Part shown: one piece after another, positions 55,634 through 64,000 of the stretch
Numbering within the stretch: position 1 is the stretch's first letter
Layout: every line of letters starts with the position of its first letter
DNA from: an uncultured Collinsella sp.
Lineage (GTDB): Bacteria > Actinomycetota > Coriobacteriia > Coriobacteriales > Coriobacteriaceae
NCBI GenBank assembly: GCA_900541205.1
Contig: UQIV01000002.1
Location: 62,001-126,000, forward strand
Reading direction: 5' to 3'
Length of the DNA stretch: 64,000 nt
Notes under the pieces: model-generated
The model's database searches: none
Told to the model about the DNA's origin: nothing
Seen by the model: only the letters and a program-made list of their open reading frames with translations
Program-made: the position numbers and the translations under genes

Positions 55634-56956
55634 TTAGTCGTCCTTGTCGTCTTTCATGACAACGGTGGTCTCGGTGTGGCTGAAGGTGTCGTGTTTCTCG
55701 GTCAGGTCGAGCTCGCCACAATACTCATCGGCATGGGTTGCTTCGTTGGCCGTCTTGAGCTGGCCTACCAGTAGCACGTCTCCGATAATCACGATGATCA
55801 GCGGCGCGATGATATTGATGAGGATGCCCTCGATATCAAAGGTGAGGTAATCCGGATCGAAGGCGTATTCCCCCATAAAGAGAATCTGGGAGAGGATAAA
55901 TCCGATCATAAAGAACAGCACCGAGGCGATGGCGAGCTTGGGCTTGGAGCAGGGGAGCTCGCCGACCAAGCGGCCGGTCTGGCCGTTCATGGCAAACAGG
56001 TAGCTCTTGCCGTTCCACGAGGTGGAGAGCATCCAGACGGGGAACAGGGCGTAGTCGCTGTCTTCCCAGGTGTAGTCGAGCTGCTTGCTTTCGACCGTGG
56101 CATCGTCGTATTCGTCGACGACGGTCTCGCGCAGGGCCGAGATCGTGCTTTCTTCCATACGGCGCTCGGCGCGCGCCTTGCAGGTCTCGCAGTCCTCGTC
56201 GTAACGGTTGGCGATGTAGCCGGGCATATATGCGACCGAGAACGGACGCAGCGCGTCGTAGTCAAACGGCTCGATGGCGTCCATGTGGCCGTCGGGCATC
56301 TTGGACGATCCGTCGACGGGCACGCGCTTAAACGAGATATTGCCCTTGCGATAGGCATCGTAGTGGTCGGTGGTCGTGACGGTGCGGTCGGATTCCTCGG
56401 TCACGGTCTCGTTGGTCGCGTCAAAGTGCACTTCGCCGTCCACGTGCGCGCCGTAGAGCCAAAACGGCACGTAGACGCCTTGGACCTCGTCGATGTGGTT
56501 GCCGGTGACAAAGCTCTTGGGCAGCAAGATCTTGCCCTTGTAGTGTTCCTTGAGTGCGGCCGTGACGTCGTCGTGCCCGAGCTTAAACGGAATTACCAGG
56601 TCGGGCGAGAAGTCGCCAGAGAGCTGGCCGGGCGCCACGGCGGAGTTGCCGCAGTACGGGCAGGTGGTGACGGCGACGGTGCCGTCGGACACGAGCTCGG
56701 CGCCGCACGACGAGCAGATGTAGCCGGCGTTTTGGGCCAGCTCCTGCACGGCATCGTCGACAGCAGGCTTGGGCGTTGCGGTTGCCGCATCGGCTTTGGC
56801 ATCGGCCTTGTCCTGGCGCTCGCGATAGAGGGCCTCGACTTCTTCGACTTCAAAGCGCGAGTCACAGTAGTCGCAGACGAGCTTTTGCTCGGCGCTTGCA
56901 AAATGCAAGGGGCCACCGCAGGCAGGGCACTGATAGTTAACGCTCTCGAAGGCCAT
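55634..56956 (-). CDS. Zinc-ribbon membrane protein (YdjG-like)
   Basis: 440 residues. Two N-terminal Cys4 ribbons: CPACGGPLHF...CDYCDS (about 10-35) and CSSCGAEL...CPYCGN (about 80-102). A soluble region about 110-320 contains VYVPFWLYGAHVDGEVHFDA and SYLFAMNGQTGRLVGELP, and a third CxxC (CETC). Two C-terminal helices at about 330-395 follow. The arrangement matches the YdjG/TFIIB-ribbon family that recruits SPFH/PspA proteins to membranes. Second gene of the operon. Confidence 0.83.
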   Translation of the reverse strand: MAFESVNYQCPACGGPLHFASAEQKLVCDYCDSRFEVEEVEALYRERQDKADAKADAATATPKPAVDDAVQELAQNAGYICSSCGAELVSDGTVAVTTCPYCGNSAVAPGQLSGDFSPDLVIPFKLGHDDVTAALKEHYKGKILLPKSFVTGNHIDEVQGVYVPFWLYGAHVDGEVHFDATNETVTEESDRTVTTTDHYDAYRKGNISFKRVPVDGSSKMPDGHMDAIEPFDYDALRPFSVAYMPGYIANRYDEDCETCKARAERRMEESTISALRETVVDEYDDATVESKQLDYTWEDSDYALFPVWMLSTSWNGKSYLFAMNGQTGRLVGELPCSKPKLAIASVLFFMIGFILSQILFMGEYAFDPDYLTFDIEGILINIIAPLIIVIIGDVLLVGQLKTANEATHADEYCGELDLTEKHDTFSHTETTVVMKDDKDD

Positions 56957-56980
56957 GATCGGTCCTTTCCGTGCCGGGGG

Positions 56981-57718
56981 CTATGCGCCGATGGCGCCGC
57001 CGCAGTATTCGCAGCGCCCGCTGGCATCGGGAATGGTGGTGGCTCCGCAGAAGGGGCAGGTCACCGCGGTCTTGGGGGCCTTAGCGGCCACGACGCTGTC
57101 CCGCGTCTCCTGGCGCAGCTGCACCAGCGCATCGCGGACTTCGGTTGCCTGGCGCTTGGCCTCGCGATATTCGATGGAGCCGCGCTGATCGATGGTGGAG
57201 TCGTTCACGCGCAGGTTGATCTCGGTAAAGTACGGCGTGTTGACGTGGATGGTCAGATTAAAGTCGTAATCCAGGTCGTAGCGCGGCGGGTTGTAGCTCT
57301 CGCGCTCGCCGTCCTTGGTCTCGCGATAGATCTCGGTGCGTTGCTCGTCGATATCCATATCGCAGCCGAGTACCTGCGAGAACTCGATGATGTCGGGATT
57401 GGCGTCGCGCCAGCGGCTCTGCGAAGTGATGATCAGCAGGCCCGCGTCCTCATCGAGCATAATATTGGTGCGCCCGGCAGAAAGCGTGCGCGTGGGGTTG
57501 AACGAAGACAGGCGTTCGGCGTTGGCCTCGCGGTAGGCGAGTTGCTCACGGATATCGTCCGCGGTGCTGGAGCGATAGCCGTGAAAGTAGGGGGAGAGCT
57601 TGCCGGCGCACTCTTTGCACAGGTAGCCTTCATTGATTTTTGTCTTACCTAGAAGTCCCAGCTCGGTACCGCAAATCGCGCACTCTTTCTTCTCGAACAT
57701 CTTGTCAAAGAAGCCCAT
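56981..57718 (-). CDS. DUF4428/zinc-ribbon protein
   Basis: 245 residues. The N-terminal DUF4428 Cys4 knuckle ECAICGTELGLLGKTKINEGYLCKECAGK is followed by a beta-rich middle (about 80-190) and a C-terminal ribbon CPFCGATTIPDASGRCEYCGG. Soluble; probably an adaptor or scaffold in the SPFH complex. First gene of the four-gene - strand operon (spacings 24, 48 and 81 bases). Confidence 0.85.
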   Translation of the reverse strand: MGFFDKMFEKKECAICGTELGLLGKTKINEGYLCKECAGKLSPYFHGYRSSTADDIREQLAYREANAERLSSFNPTRTLSAGRTNIMLDEDAGLLIITSQSRWRDANPDIIEFSQVLGCDMDIDEQRTEIYRETKDGERESYNPPRYDLDYDFNLTIHVNTPYFTEINLRVNDSTIDQRGSIEYREAKRQATEVRDALVQLRQETRDSVVAAKAPKTAVTCPFCGATTIPDASGRCEYCGGAIGA

Positions 57719-57836
57719 GGCTGCCTCCCATCAACAGGTAGCGTGTGTCACTTTTGATGATGGGGGAGTGTGCGATTCTTCGCGATACCCAGACGGCTCA
57801 AGGAGTCTCCACAACTGGGACACATGGCCCATTTTT

Positions 57837-57954
57837 GACTAGTCGTTGGGGACGTTCTCAAACGACTAGTCGCGGGGGACGCTCTTCGGCCACTCATTGG
57901 GGACGGGCCACTCATTGGGGACGTACTTAAATGAGTGGTAGTTGGAGACACTCC
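57837..57954. repeat. GGGGAC hairpin repeat cluster 2
   Basis: A complete unit at 57837-57871 has perfect 11-bp arms GACTAGTCGTT/AACGACTAGTC around GGGGACGTTCTCA. Partial units follow (CGCGGGGGACGCTC; CACTCATTGGGGACGGG), then a complete unit at 57908-57938 with arms CCACTCATT/AATGAGTGG around GGGGACGTACTTA. It fills the gap between the DUF4428 gene and the LuxR-membrane gene. Confidence 0.85.
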
Positions 57955-58123
57955 TGGCCGAGCTAGAGATCGCGCGCGTCCCTTCTGGTCCATGCGGCTC
58001 AAAATCGCGGCGTGATGTGGACGGCCGGGGTCGAATTGGCAACATTTCGAGCCTGGCTTCGATATTGAGACTGGTTCTTTATTAAAATGGAATTCCAGAC
58101 AATTGAGCGGCCGGGGGTTAACC

Positions 58124-59668
58124 ATGAGGGGCATGGGAGACACAACCGCATATCTGCGTCGGGGCATTCGGGAGATTATATGCCTGGCGCTGTTCTTCTT
58201 CACGTTTTTGGCGTGCGAGTATCTCTTTGATGTGCGCATAGCCGAGTTCGTGCCATCGAGTGAGGTCGTCATCTACGAGAGCATCGTTGTCGGCGCGAGC
58301 GTGATTGGCTTTTTCGTGCGCCCATTTCTGTACTATCGCCTTCCCCAGACGATCGATGCGACGAGCGATATTACAGGCGTGCTGTTGGTATCGGCGTTGC
58401 TCCTGATGATTACGGCAGTGCGGTTTGAGGTAGTAATTGCCGGCGGCCTGGTGGCGTGCTGCGCCCTGGGCTATTGCGGATCGACCGCCCATGTCAATCT
58501 TGCGCGGCGTTTTGCGCAGACGCCCTGCCTGGCGCGCGCCGCCGCACTTTCCTATGCCATGGGCGTTCTGGTACAGGTGATCAACCACATGGTGATGCCT
58601 GTCGGTATTCCTCAGCAGGCTGTTCTGGTCGTCTGTGCGATCGCGCAGGTGGCGTTGCTTCACAGTGCCCGACGCGCCAAGCTGCGCGACGAGTCCGACC
58701 CCAACTTTGAACCCAGTGCTGCCGGGCTTTCGGTAGATGCTCTGGAATATGGCGCCAAGTGGCATGACGATCCCGAGGCAAAGGCGGCATTCCGTCGCGC
58801 CGTAGTTCGCCTGACCGTGGCGACGGCGTATCTTTCCAGCGTATTCGCCGCTCTCAACGCGGGCTTCACGATCTTGCATGCTGTCGGAGCCGTCGATTTG
58901 GGCGATTGGCCGCGCCTGCTGCTTGTCGTGAGCTCGTTGGTCGCTGGCGCACTATTTGACCTGCACGGCCGCTCGTATATGAATATCGGCATGACATGTG
59001 CCGCCATACTGTCCACGCTTTCGTTCTTTGTGCTCATCGTCGACGGCAATGGTGGCAACGAGCTCGCTGCCACGATCATTTTTTATCTGGGCTCGGGCTT
59101 TTTCGTGGTGTTCTTTACCACAAAATATGCCGCCGTCTCGCTCTATGCGCGCTGGTCATATTTTTGGCCGTGCATGGGTCGCGTCGTCAACAACGTGTGC
59201 TCGATGCTCGTGACGGCGCCGGCGGTGGCGATTATCTCGAGTCAAAACGTGCTGGCTGCTGTCGGTGCGGCGCTCGTGATGTTTGTGGGCATTGTGATTA
59301 CGCTGCTGGGGCAGTTGGGGCAACGAGCCGATGATGCCGTGATGCAGGATGGCCTGCCGCTTGCCACCGACGATCTTGGTGGGGATCTTGCGCCCACATG
59401 CTTCGACCCCGAGCCCGTGGAGGCAGCGGAGCTCACGTCCGATGAACGCCTCGATGCTTTCGTCGCCACCTTTGGGCTTACAGAGCGCGAGCGCGATATT
59501 CTTGAGGTCTTGGTCGTTTCGGACCAGAGCGTTCAGGACATCGCCACGACGCTCTTTCTTTCGCGCTCCACGCTCTACCGCCACATTTCCTCGATCAACA
59601 AAAAGGCCGGTACCGCCTCGCGTGTGGCCCTTATCAACTTCTTCTGGTCCTGGACGCCCAAGGACTAG
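58124..59668 (+). CDS. LuxR-family regulator with 12-helix membrane domain
   Basis: 514 residues. About 12 hydrophobic helices (about 15-410, MFS-like layout) precede a C-terminal LuxR HTH (about 445-505: FGLTERERDILEVLVVSDQSVQDIATTLFLSRSTLYRHISSINKKAG). Membrane-tethered LuxR proteins of this shape are very abundant in Coriobacteriia and probably sense small molecules or transport state. GGGGG seven bases before ATG 58124 defines the start. Monocistronic and convergent with mgtA. Confidence 0.9.
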   Translation: MRGMGDTTAYLRRGIREIICLALFFFTFLACEYLFDVRIAEFVPSSEVVIYESIVVGASVIGFFVRPFLYYRLPQTIDATSDITGVLLVSALLLMITAVRFEVVIAGGLVACCALGYCGSTAHVNLARRFAQTPCLARAAALSYAMGVLVQVINHMVMPVGIPQQAVLVVCAIAQVALLHSARRAKLRDESDPNFEPSAAGLSVDALEYGAKWHDDPEAKAAFRRAVVRLTVATAYLSSVFAALNAGFTILHAVGAVDLGDWPRLLLVVSSLVAGALFDLHGRSYMNIGMTCAAILSTLSFFVLIVDGNGGNELAATIIFYLGSGFFVVFFTTKYAAVSLYARWSYFWPCMGRVVNNVCSMLVTAPAVAIISSQNVLAAVGAALVMFVGIVITLLGQLGQRADDAVMQDGLPLATDDLGGDLAPTCFDPEPVEAAELTSDERLDAFVATFGLTERERDILEVLVVSDQSVQDIATTLFLSRSTLYRHISSINKKAGTASRVALINFFWSWTPKD

Positions 59669-59684
59669 CTAATTTCCCAATAAG

Positions 59685-59747
59685 TTGCGGTGGAATAGTC
59701 CCTAAATTAAAGTCACGCGGCTTTAAACAGGAACTATTTCACCGCAA
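59685..59747. terminator. Palindromic hairpin between LuxR-membrane gene and mgtA
   Basis: TTGCGGTGGAATAGTCCCT... pairs with AGGAACTATTTCACCGCAA and continues TTAAAG/CTTTAA inside, a long stem with few mismatches between convergent genes. The following 59750-59840 is low-complexity GGCAAC/GGCAGC repeats. Confidence 0.5.
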
Positions 59748-59855
59748 TTGCTGAGGGGATAGATTGCGGCGGCGACAGAGGCAACGGCAGCGGCAGAGGC
59801 GTCGGCAGCTGTGGTAGTGGCAACGGCAACTGGCAGGGTGTTTTCCGTCTACTTG

Positions 59856-62624
59856 CTACAGCAGCTCGCCGTGGCGTGCAATGTAGCGGCGCTTTGCCAG
59901 CTGGGTGAGCGCGATGTAGGCGGTGACGATGCCGGCGAGCAGCGCGAAAAAGCTTGCGGGCAGCGCCATGAGGCCCAGCGCATCGGCGATGGGGCTTGCC
60001 GGCAGCCAGGTGACGAGCGCCAGGCCCAGCACGGTAAGAACGCACAATGAGAGCGCGGCGTGGTCGCGCGGGCTCGGCAGATGCGGGGAGCGCAGCATGT
60101 GGACCACGAGTGTCTGCGACCACATGGACTCGACAAACCAGCCGCTCTGGAAGAGCGCAGCAAAGGTCGCCATACCCGCGACGTCGCCTGCGGCGGCAAG
60201 CTCGGACCAGCTTGAGTCCACGGCGGCGGGGCACACGACAAAGAAGAGCGCGGCGAAGGTCACGATGTCAAACAGCGAGCTCACGGGGCCCAGCTCGAGC
60301 ATAAAGCCCTTGATGGACGCGGCGTCCCAGGCACGCGGGCGGGCAGTCCAGGCGTCATCGACGGTGTCCCACAGCAGCGCGATGCACACGATCTCGTAGA
60401 CCAGCGACAGCAGTACCAGCTGCAGGGCGCTCATGGGCAAAAACGGCAAGAACAGGCTCGCGACGGTCACGGACAGCACATTGCCAAAGTTGGAGCTCAC
60501 CGTGGTCTTGAGGTACTTGAGCAGGTTGCCGTAAGTGCGGCGGCCTTCGATGATGCCGCGCTCGAGCACGCCCAGGTCCTTCTGAAGCAAGATGATATCG
60601 GCGGATTCCTTGGCAATATCGACGGCCGAATCGACCGAGATGCCGCAATCGCTCGCACGCATGGCGGCGGCGTCGTTGATGCCGTCGCCCATAAAGCCCA
60701 CGGTGTGGCCGAGCATCTCGCGCATGACACGTACCAGGCGCGCCTTCTGCAGCGGCGAGAGCTTGGCGAAGAGGTGGGTTTTCTCGGCGCGCTCGGCAAG
60801 TTCGGCGTCATCGAGCGCATCGATCTCGGAGCCGAGCAAGACGTTGCTCGCATCGATACCAATCTGCTCGCAGACGGTGGCGGCGACGCGGTCGTTGTCG
60901 CCGGTTAGGACCTTGACCGCCACGCTCTTGGCCTCGAGGGTGGCGACGGCGCCCGCGGCACTTGCTTTGGGCGGATCGAGGAAGGCCAAAAAGCCCATCA
61001 GCACCATGTCGCACTCGTCGGCGATGCCAAACTCGCCCACGCAGCGCGGATTGGTCTTCTGCGCCACGGCAATTACGCGTAGGCCCTCGGCGTTAAGTCC
61101 GGCGACCTGCTTGCGAATCTGGGCGAGCTTCTCGTCGGTGAGCGGCTGAGCGATGCCATCGATCTCGACAAAGGAGCAGATCTCGAGCATTTCCTCGGCA
61201 GCTCCCTTGGTAACCATCTGGGTTTTGCCTTGGGCGTCGGCGACAACTACGCTCAGGCGGCGGCGCGAGAAATCGAAGGGAACCTCGTCGACCTTGGTAT
61301 AGCGGTCGCGCAGACTCTGGCCCAGCATAGAATCGGGCACGACGGTCGAGGGCGTCACATCGGCACGGTCGATTACGGCCAGGTTGATAAGGTTTTTGAG
61401 GCCGGTTTGGAAGAAGCTATTCAAAAATGCATGGCGCAGCACGCGTGCGTCTTCGTTGCCGTCGGTGCTGAGATAGCGCTCGAGCACGATGCGGTCTTCG
61501 GTGAGGGTGCCGGTCTTGTCGCAGCACAGGACGTCCATCGCACCGAGGTTTTGAATCGCCGGCAGCTCCTTGACGATAACCTGGCGACGGGCGAGGTCCT
61601 TGGCGCCCTGCGATAGGCTCGTGGTCACGATGACGGGAAGCATCTGCGGCGTGATGCCCACGGCCACGCTCGTGGCGAACAGCAGCGCGTCGATGACGTT
61701 GCCCTTGGTGGCGGCGTTGATGGCAAAGACGGCCGGCGCCATAACGAGCATGAGGCGTACGAGCAACATGGAGACGCTCGAGACGCCGCGATCAAACGCG
61801 CTCTTTTCGCCGCGCCCGTTGAGCATCTTGGCGATGCCGCCCAGGTAGGTGTCCGAGCCGGTGGCAACGACAAGCGCCATGGCGGTGCCGTTTTGCACGG
61901 AGGTGCCGGTAAAGACGATGTTCTTGCAGGCAGAGAGTGGCAGTGCGGAGCCGTCGGCGCCCTCGACGACGGTGACGGCGGTGGTCTTCTCGACGGCCTC
62001 GCTCTCGCCGGTGAGTGCGGACTCGATCACAAACAGGTCGCGCGCGGTGATGATGCGGGCATCTGCCGGCACCATATCGCCGGCAGAGAGGCGGATCACA
62101 TCGCCGGGGACGAGCTCGTCAAAGGGGATCTCGACGCGCTCGCCGTCGCGCAGGGCGGTGCAAGTGTTGGAGACCAGGTCCTTGAGGGCCTCTGCCGCAT
62201 TGCCGCTGCGGGCTTCCTGGATAAACTTCATACCGCCCGATACCAGCAGCATGATGCCGATGACGATGACCGTGGAGGGGTCGCGCTGCGGCTCGGGCAC
62301 GGCGAGCACGTCGATGTAGAGCGAGACCAGCGCGAGCGCGGCGAGGATGCCGGCGAAGGGATCGATGAAGGCGTCGGCGATGCGGCGGGCGAGCGTCTTG
62401 GTCGGTGTCTCGATGGTGTTGGGGCCGGAGGCGTCCAGGCGCTCGGTTGCCTGCTCGGCGGTGAGGTCGTTTGCCGTGGCGTCAAGCAGTACGAGGGCGT
62501 CCTCGGCGCTATGGGTGGCGGCGAATATGGTGTTCTTGGACAGGCCGGTATGAGCGGCAGGGCGCGCCGTGCGGCGGCGCTTGGAGATGGCTTCGAGTAC
62601 CGTGGCGGTTTTGAGCATCAGCAT
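59856..62624 (-). CDS. mgtA: Mg2+-importing P-type ATPase
   Basis: 922 residues, class P3B. Phosphorylation motif DKTGTLT near 369, TGES in the actuator domain, KGAAEEML in the nucleotide-binding domain, and hinge GDGINDA with MRASDCGISVDSAVDIAKESADIILL. The order SNFGNVLSV in M5 and the C-terminal membrane block match MgtA/MgtB. Imports Mg2+ at the cost of ATP. GGAGG five bases upstream of ATG 62624. A 23-codon ORF with a perfect ribosome site lies upstream (62764-62835). Confidence 0.94.
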   Translation of the reverse strand: MLMLKTATVLEAISKRRRTARPAAHTGLSKNTIFAATHSAEDALVLLDATANDLTAEQATERLDASGPNTIETPTKTLARRIADAFIDPFAGILAALALVSLYIDVLAVPEPQRDPSTVIVIGIMLLVSGGMKFIQEARSGNAAEALKDLVSNTCTALRDGERVEIPFDELVPGDVIRLSAGDMVPADARIITARDLFVIESALTGESEAVEKTTAVTVVEGADGSALPLSACKNIVFTGTSVQNGTAMALVVATGSDTYLGGIAKMLNGRGEKSAFDRGVSSVSMLLVRLMLVMAPAVFAINAATKGNVIDALLFATSVAVGITPQMLPVIVTTSLSQGAKDLARRQVIVKELPAIQNLGAMDVLCCDKTGTLTEDRIVLERYLSTDGNEDARVLRHAFLNSFFQTGLKNLINLAVIDRADVTPSTVVPDSMLGQSLRDRYTKVDEVPFDFSRRRLSVVVADAQGKTQMVTKGAAEEMLEICSFVEIDGIAQPLTDEKLAQIRKQVAGLNAEGLRVIAVAQKTNPRCVGEFGIADECDMVLMGFLAFLDPPKASAAGAVATLEAKSVAVKVLTGDNDRVAATVCEQIGIDASNVLLGSEIDALDDAELAERAEKTHLFAKLSPLQKARLVRVMREMLGHTVGFMGDGINDAAAMRASDCGISVDSAVDIAKESADIILLQKDLGVLERGIIEGRRTYGNLLKYLKTTVSSNFGNVLSVTVASLFLPFLPMSALQLVLLSLVYEIVCIALLWDTVDDAWTARPRAWDAASIKGFMLELGPVSSLFDIVTFAALFFVVCPAAVDSSWSELAAAGDVAGMATFAALFQSGWFVESMWSQTLVVHMLRSPHLPSPRDHAALSLCVLTVLGLALVTWLPASPIADALGLMALPASFFALLAGIVTAYIALTQLAKRRYIARHGELL

Positions 62625-62709
62625 AGGGTCCTCCTTGTTGAAGGGAGTTAGCGTACGTGTCGTATTTGCTTCAAAAAACCTAGATGTCGCTCACGTCAAG
62701 CACTTGAGC

Positions 62710-62737
62710 CCACAAAGGGTGCAGCGCGCCTTTGTGG
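62710..62737. repeat. CCACAAAGG hairpin repeat, copy 2
   Basis: CCACAAAGG - 10 bases - CCTTTGTGG, then TGGTTTTGG; compare 47562-47588. On the - strand it falls in the mgtA leader, between the short ORF and mgtA. Confidence 0.65.
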
Positions 62738-62763
62738 TGGTTTTGGCGATCTGCCGGTGGCGT

Positions 62764-62835
62764 TTATGCGTGTGCGGAGTCCTCGCGGCGTGCCGAGGGC
62801 GACATGCAGGTTTTTCGACTAGGACTGCCTTCCAT
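62764..62835 (-). CDS. Short ORF upstream of mgtA, possible leader peptide
   Basis: Encodes MEGSPSRKTCMSPSARREDS followed by AHA (23 residues), with AGGAGG six bases before the ATG, as strong a ribosome site as any in the window. It lies 139 bases before mgtA on the same strand, with a hairpin in between. Proline (two) and arginine/serine content would suit a Mg2+- or translation-sensitive leader such as the mgtL concept in enterics, but homology is not claimed. It could equally be a small protein in its own right. Confidence 0.4.
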   Translation of the reverse strand: MEGSPSRKTCMSPSARREDSAHA

Positions 62836-63020
62836 GGCACACCTCCTAAAGGCCGAGCGCAGCGCGCTTTGGGTGTCTCGTACCCCTTTTAATCCGCCCG
62901 TATTATTGATGAGGGGGTTTGCCATGTCAACCCCATTGTTCGGAAAACCATTCCCCCTGACAAAGCCTTTACAGAATGCCGTGGCTCCAAAGCACGCCCA
63001 CATCGACGCCTCGCCTGCGC

Positions 63021-63026
63021 TAAACT
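63021..63026 (+). promoter_or_regulatory. Possible -10 element of pyrE
   Basis: TAAACT about 35 bases before ATG 63061; no convincing -35 hexamer 17 bases upstream. The rest of 62836-63020 shows no gene. Confidence 0.3.
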
Positions 63027-63060
63027 GAAGAGCACGTACGCAATTACGAGAGGAGCCCGC

Positions 63061-63744
63061 ATGGAGGCTTACAAGCAAGAGTTCATCAAGTTTATGGTTG
63101 AGTCCGACGTTCTTAAGTTCGGCAGCTTTACGCTCAAGAGCGGTCGCCAGTCCCCGTTCTTTATGAACGCCGGCGCTTACGTGACGGGCTATCAGCTCAA
63201 GAAGCTGGGCGAGTATTACGCCCAGGCCATCCACGATAACTTTGGCGACGACTTTGATGTGCTGTTTGGGCCGGCCTACAAGGGTATTCCGCTGGCCGTC
63301 GTGACCGCCATTGCCTACCACGAGCTGTACGGCAAGGAGGTCAAGTACTGCTGCGACCGCAAGGAGGCCAAGGACCACGGTGCCGATAAGGGCAACCTGC
63401 TGGGTTATGAGCCCAAGGACGGCGACCGCGTGGTCATGGTCGAGGACGTCACCACCAGCGGCAAGTCCATCGACGAGACCTATCCCAAGGTCAAGGCTGC
63501 TGCCGATGTCGAGATCAAGGGCCTGATTGTGTCCCTCAACCGCATGGAGGTCGGCAAGGGTGGCGTGACTACCGCGCAGAAGGAGATCGAGGCCAAGTAC
63601 GGTTTCCCCGTCGCGAGCATCGTCTCCATGGCCGAGGTCGTCGAGACCCTCTACAACCACGAGATCGACGGCAAGGTTGTCATCGATGACGAGCTCAAGG
63701 CCGCCATCGACGCCTACTACGAGCAGTACGGAGCACGGGAGTAG
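63061..63744 (+). CDS. pyrE: Orotate phosphoribosyltransferase
   Basis: 227 residues. Makes orotidine-5'-phosphate from orotate and PRPP in pyrimidine synthesis. N-terminal FGSFTLKSGRQSPFFMN, GPAYKGIPLAV near 81, and the PRPP loop VVMVEDVTTSGKS near 122. This is the longer PyrE class. GAGAGGAG precedes the ATG. No other pyr gene is visible before the window ends. Confidence 0.95.
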   Translation: MEAYKQEFIKFMVESDVLKFGSFTLKSGRQSPFFMNAGAYVTGYQLKKLGEYYAQAIHDNFGDDFDVLFGPAYKGIPLAVVTAIAYHELYGKEVKYCCDRKEAKDHGADKGNLLGYEPKDGDRVVMVEDVTTSGKSIDETYPKVKAAADVEIKGLIVSLNRMEVGKGGVTTAQKEIEAKYGFPVASIVSMAEVVETLYNHEIDGKVVIDDELKAAIDAYYEQYGARE

Positions 63745-63746
63745 TA

Positions 63747-63774
63747 GTTACGCGGGTTTACCAACCCGCGTAAC
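63747..63774 (+). terminator. Hairpin after pyrE
   Basis: GTTACGCGGGTT-TACC-AACCCGCGTAAC, a perfect 12-bp stem without a U tract. Confidence 0.6.
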
Positions 63775-63822
63775 GGCTCGACGCTGCGCGGGCCGCATTT
63801 GGACAATCTGACGTTCAACTTC

Positions 63823-63857
63823 AAGGGCGCGACCAGAAGGTCAGCGCCCTTTCGTTT
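63823..63857 (+). terminator. Second hairpin downstream of pyrE
   Basis: AAGGGCGC pairs with GCGCCCTT around a 13-base loop, followed by TCGTTT. Confidence 0.5.
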
Positions 63858-63920
63858 CACGTCACCTTGTCTCAAATGCGACCCGCTCGCTGGCGCTACC
63901 AAAACATCGGCGTTGCCGCG

Positions 63921-63977
63921 CTAGTCACCGGGGACGTTCTTGTTTGACTGGTCGTTTAAGAGCGTCTCCAATGACTA
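63921..63977. repeat. GGGGAC hairpin repeat cluster 3
   Basis: CTAGTCACCGGGGACGTTCT...TTTGACTGG (63921-63951) followed by a unit in the opposite orientation (GGTCGTTTAAGAGCGTCTCC...ATGACTA, 63950-63977). Confidence 0.7.
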
Positions 63978-64000
63978 CTTAGGAATGAGCGTGGATAATC

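Noticed and set aside
59734..60234. Separate - strand gene overlapping the end of mgtA
   Set aside because: Arg/Ala/Pro-rich frame in a low-complexity GGCAAC region; mgtA motifs continue to 59856 in another frame.
63717..63902. Small - strand ORF after pyrE
   Set aside because: No ribosome site or conserved features; the region holds two terminator hairpins.

Overview
The window is high-GC DNA from a Gram-positive, probably actinobacterial gut anaerobe. An Ech-type energy-converting hydrogenase, LPxTG/pilin-type surface proteins, a LuxR regulator with a 12-helix membrane domain, zinc-ribbon/SPFH proteins and dense short palindromic repeats all point to the Coriobacteriia, most likely Collinsella or a close relative. 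That assignment rests on gene style only; no database search was run.

Layout. 1-4.1 kb: tail of an AAA/DUF4143 ATPase, type III pantothenate kinase (coaX, - strand), an initiator tRNA-Met with promoter and terminator, a tandem array of three TGTAACA hairpins, and a 2-enoate-reductase-type flavin/Fe-S oxidoreductase. 4.2-10.8 kb: an HTH protein in an AT-rich pocket, then a complete Ech [NiFe] hydrogenase operon in the order A-B-C-D-E-F, with the two membrane subunits EchA and EchB fused into one protein. 11.3-17.6 kb: a 2106-residue vWA/pilin-repeat LPxTG adhesin, bracketed by three large palindromic elements of about 154-162 bp. 18.2-27.6 kb: a two-component system divergent from an ABC-2 exporter, a second MacB-like ABC exporter and a methyltransferase. 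28-36 kb: DUF362 ferredoxin-like protein, alpha/beta hydrolase, TrhA/hemolysin III, CNNM-type CBS protein, a protein with a cyanophycin-synthetase-N-like domain, YtxH and PRC-barrel proteins, and a polysaccharide deacetylase homologue that has lost its catalytic residues. 36.3-39.7 kb: a PRC/MgtE-N/CBS membrane protein coupled to an NRAMP-related transporter whose metal-site motifs are not those of a Mn/Fe NRAMP. 40-49 kb: OatA-like acyltransferase, ribokinase, nucleoside hydrolase, LuxS, a DUF4867 protein, an AAA ATPase flanked by a 232-bp direct duplication, and a GH1 6-phospho-beta-glucosidase. 49-53 kb: a three-gene 7TM sensor / histidine kinase / response regulator system. 53-58 kb: a four-gene - strand lipoprotein/SPFH/zinc-ribbon operon. 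58-64 kb: LuxR-membrane regulator, MgtA P-type ATPase and PyrE.

How the parts work together. The Ech complex would couple reduced-ferredoxin oxidation to H2 evolution and ion pumping. Two loci (36.3-39.7 kb and 59.9-62.8 kb) look like magnesium uptake systems, each preceded by a short ORF with a strong ribosome site. Ribokinase, nucleoside hydrolase and LuxS form a ribose/AI-2 neighbourhood.

The most unusual material is non-coding. At least two repeat families have arms that differ in sequence from copy to copy yet stay complementary within each copy. This suggests selection on hairpin structure.
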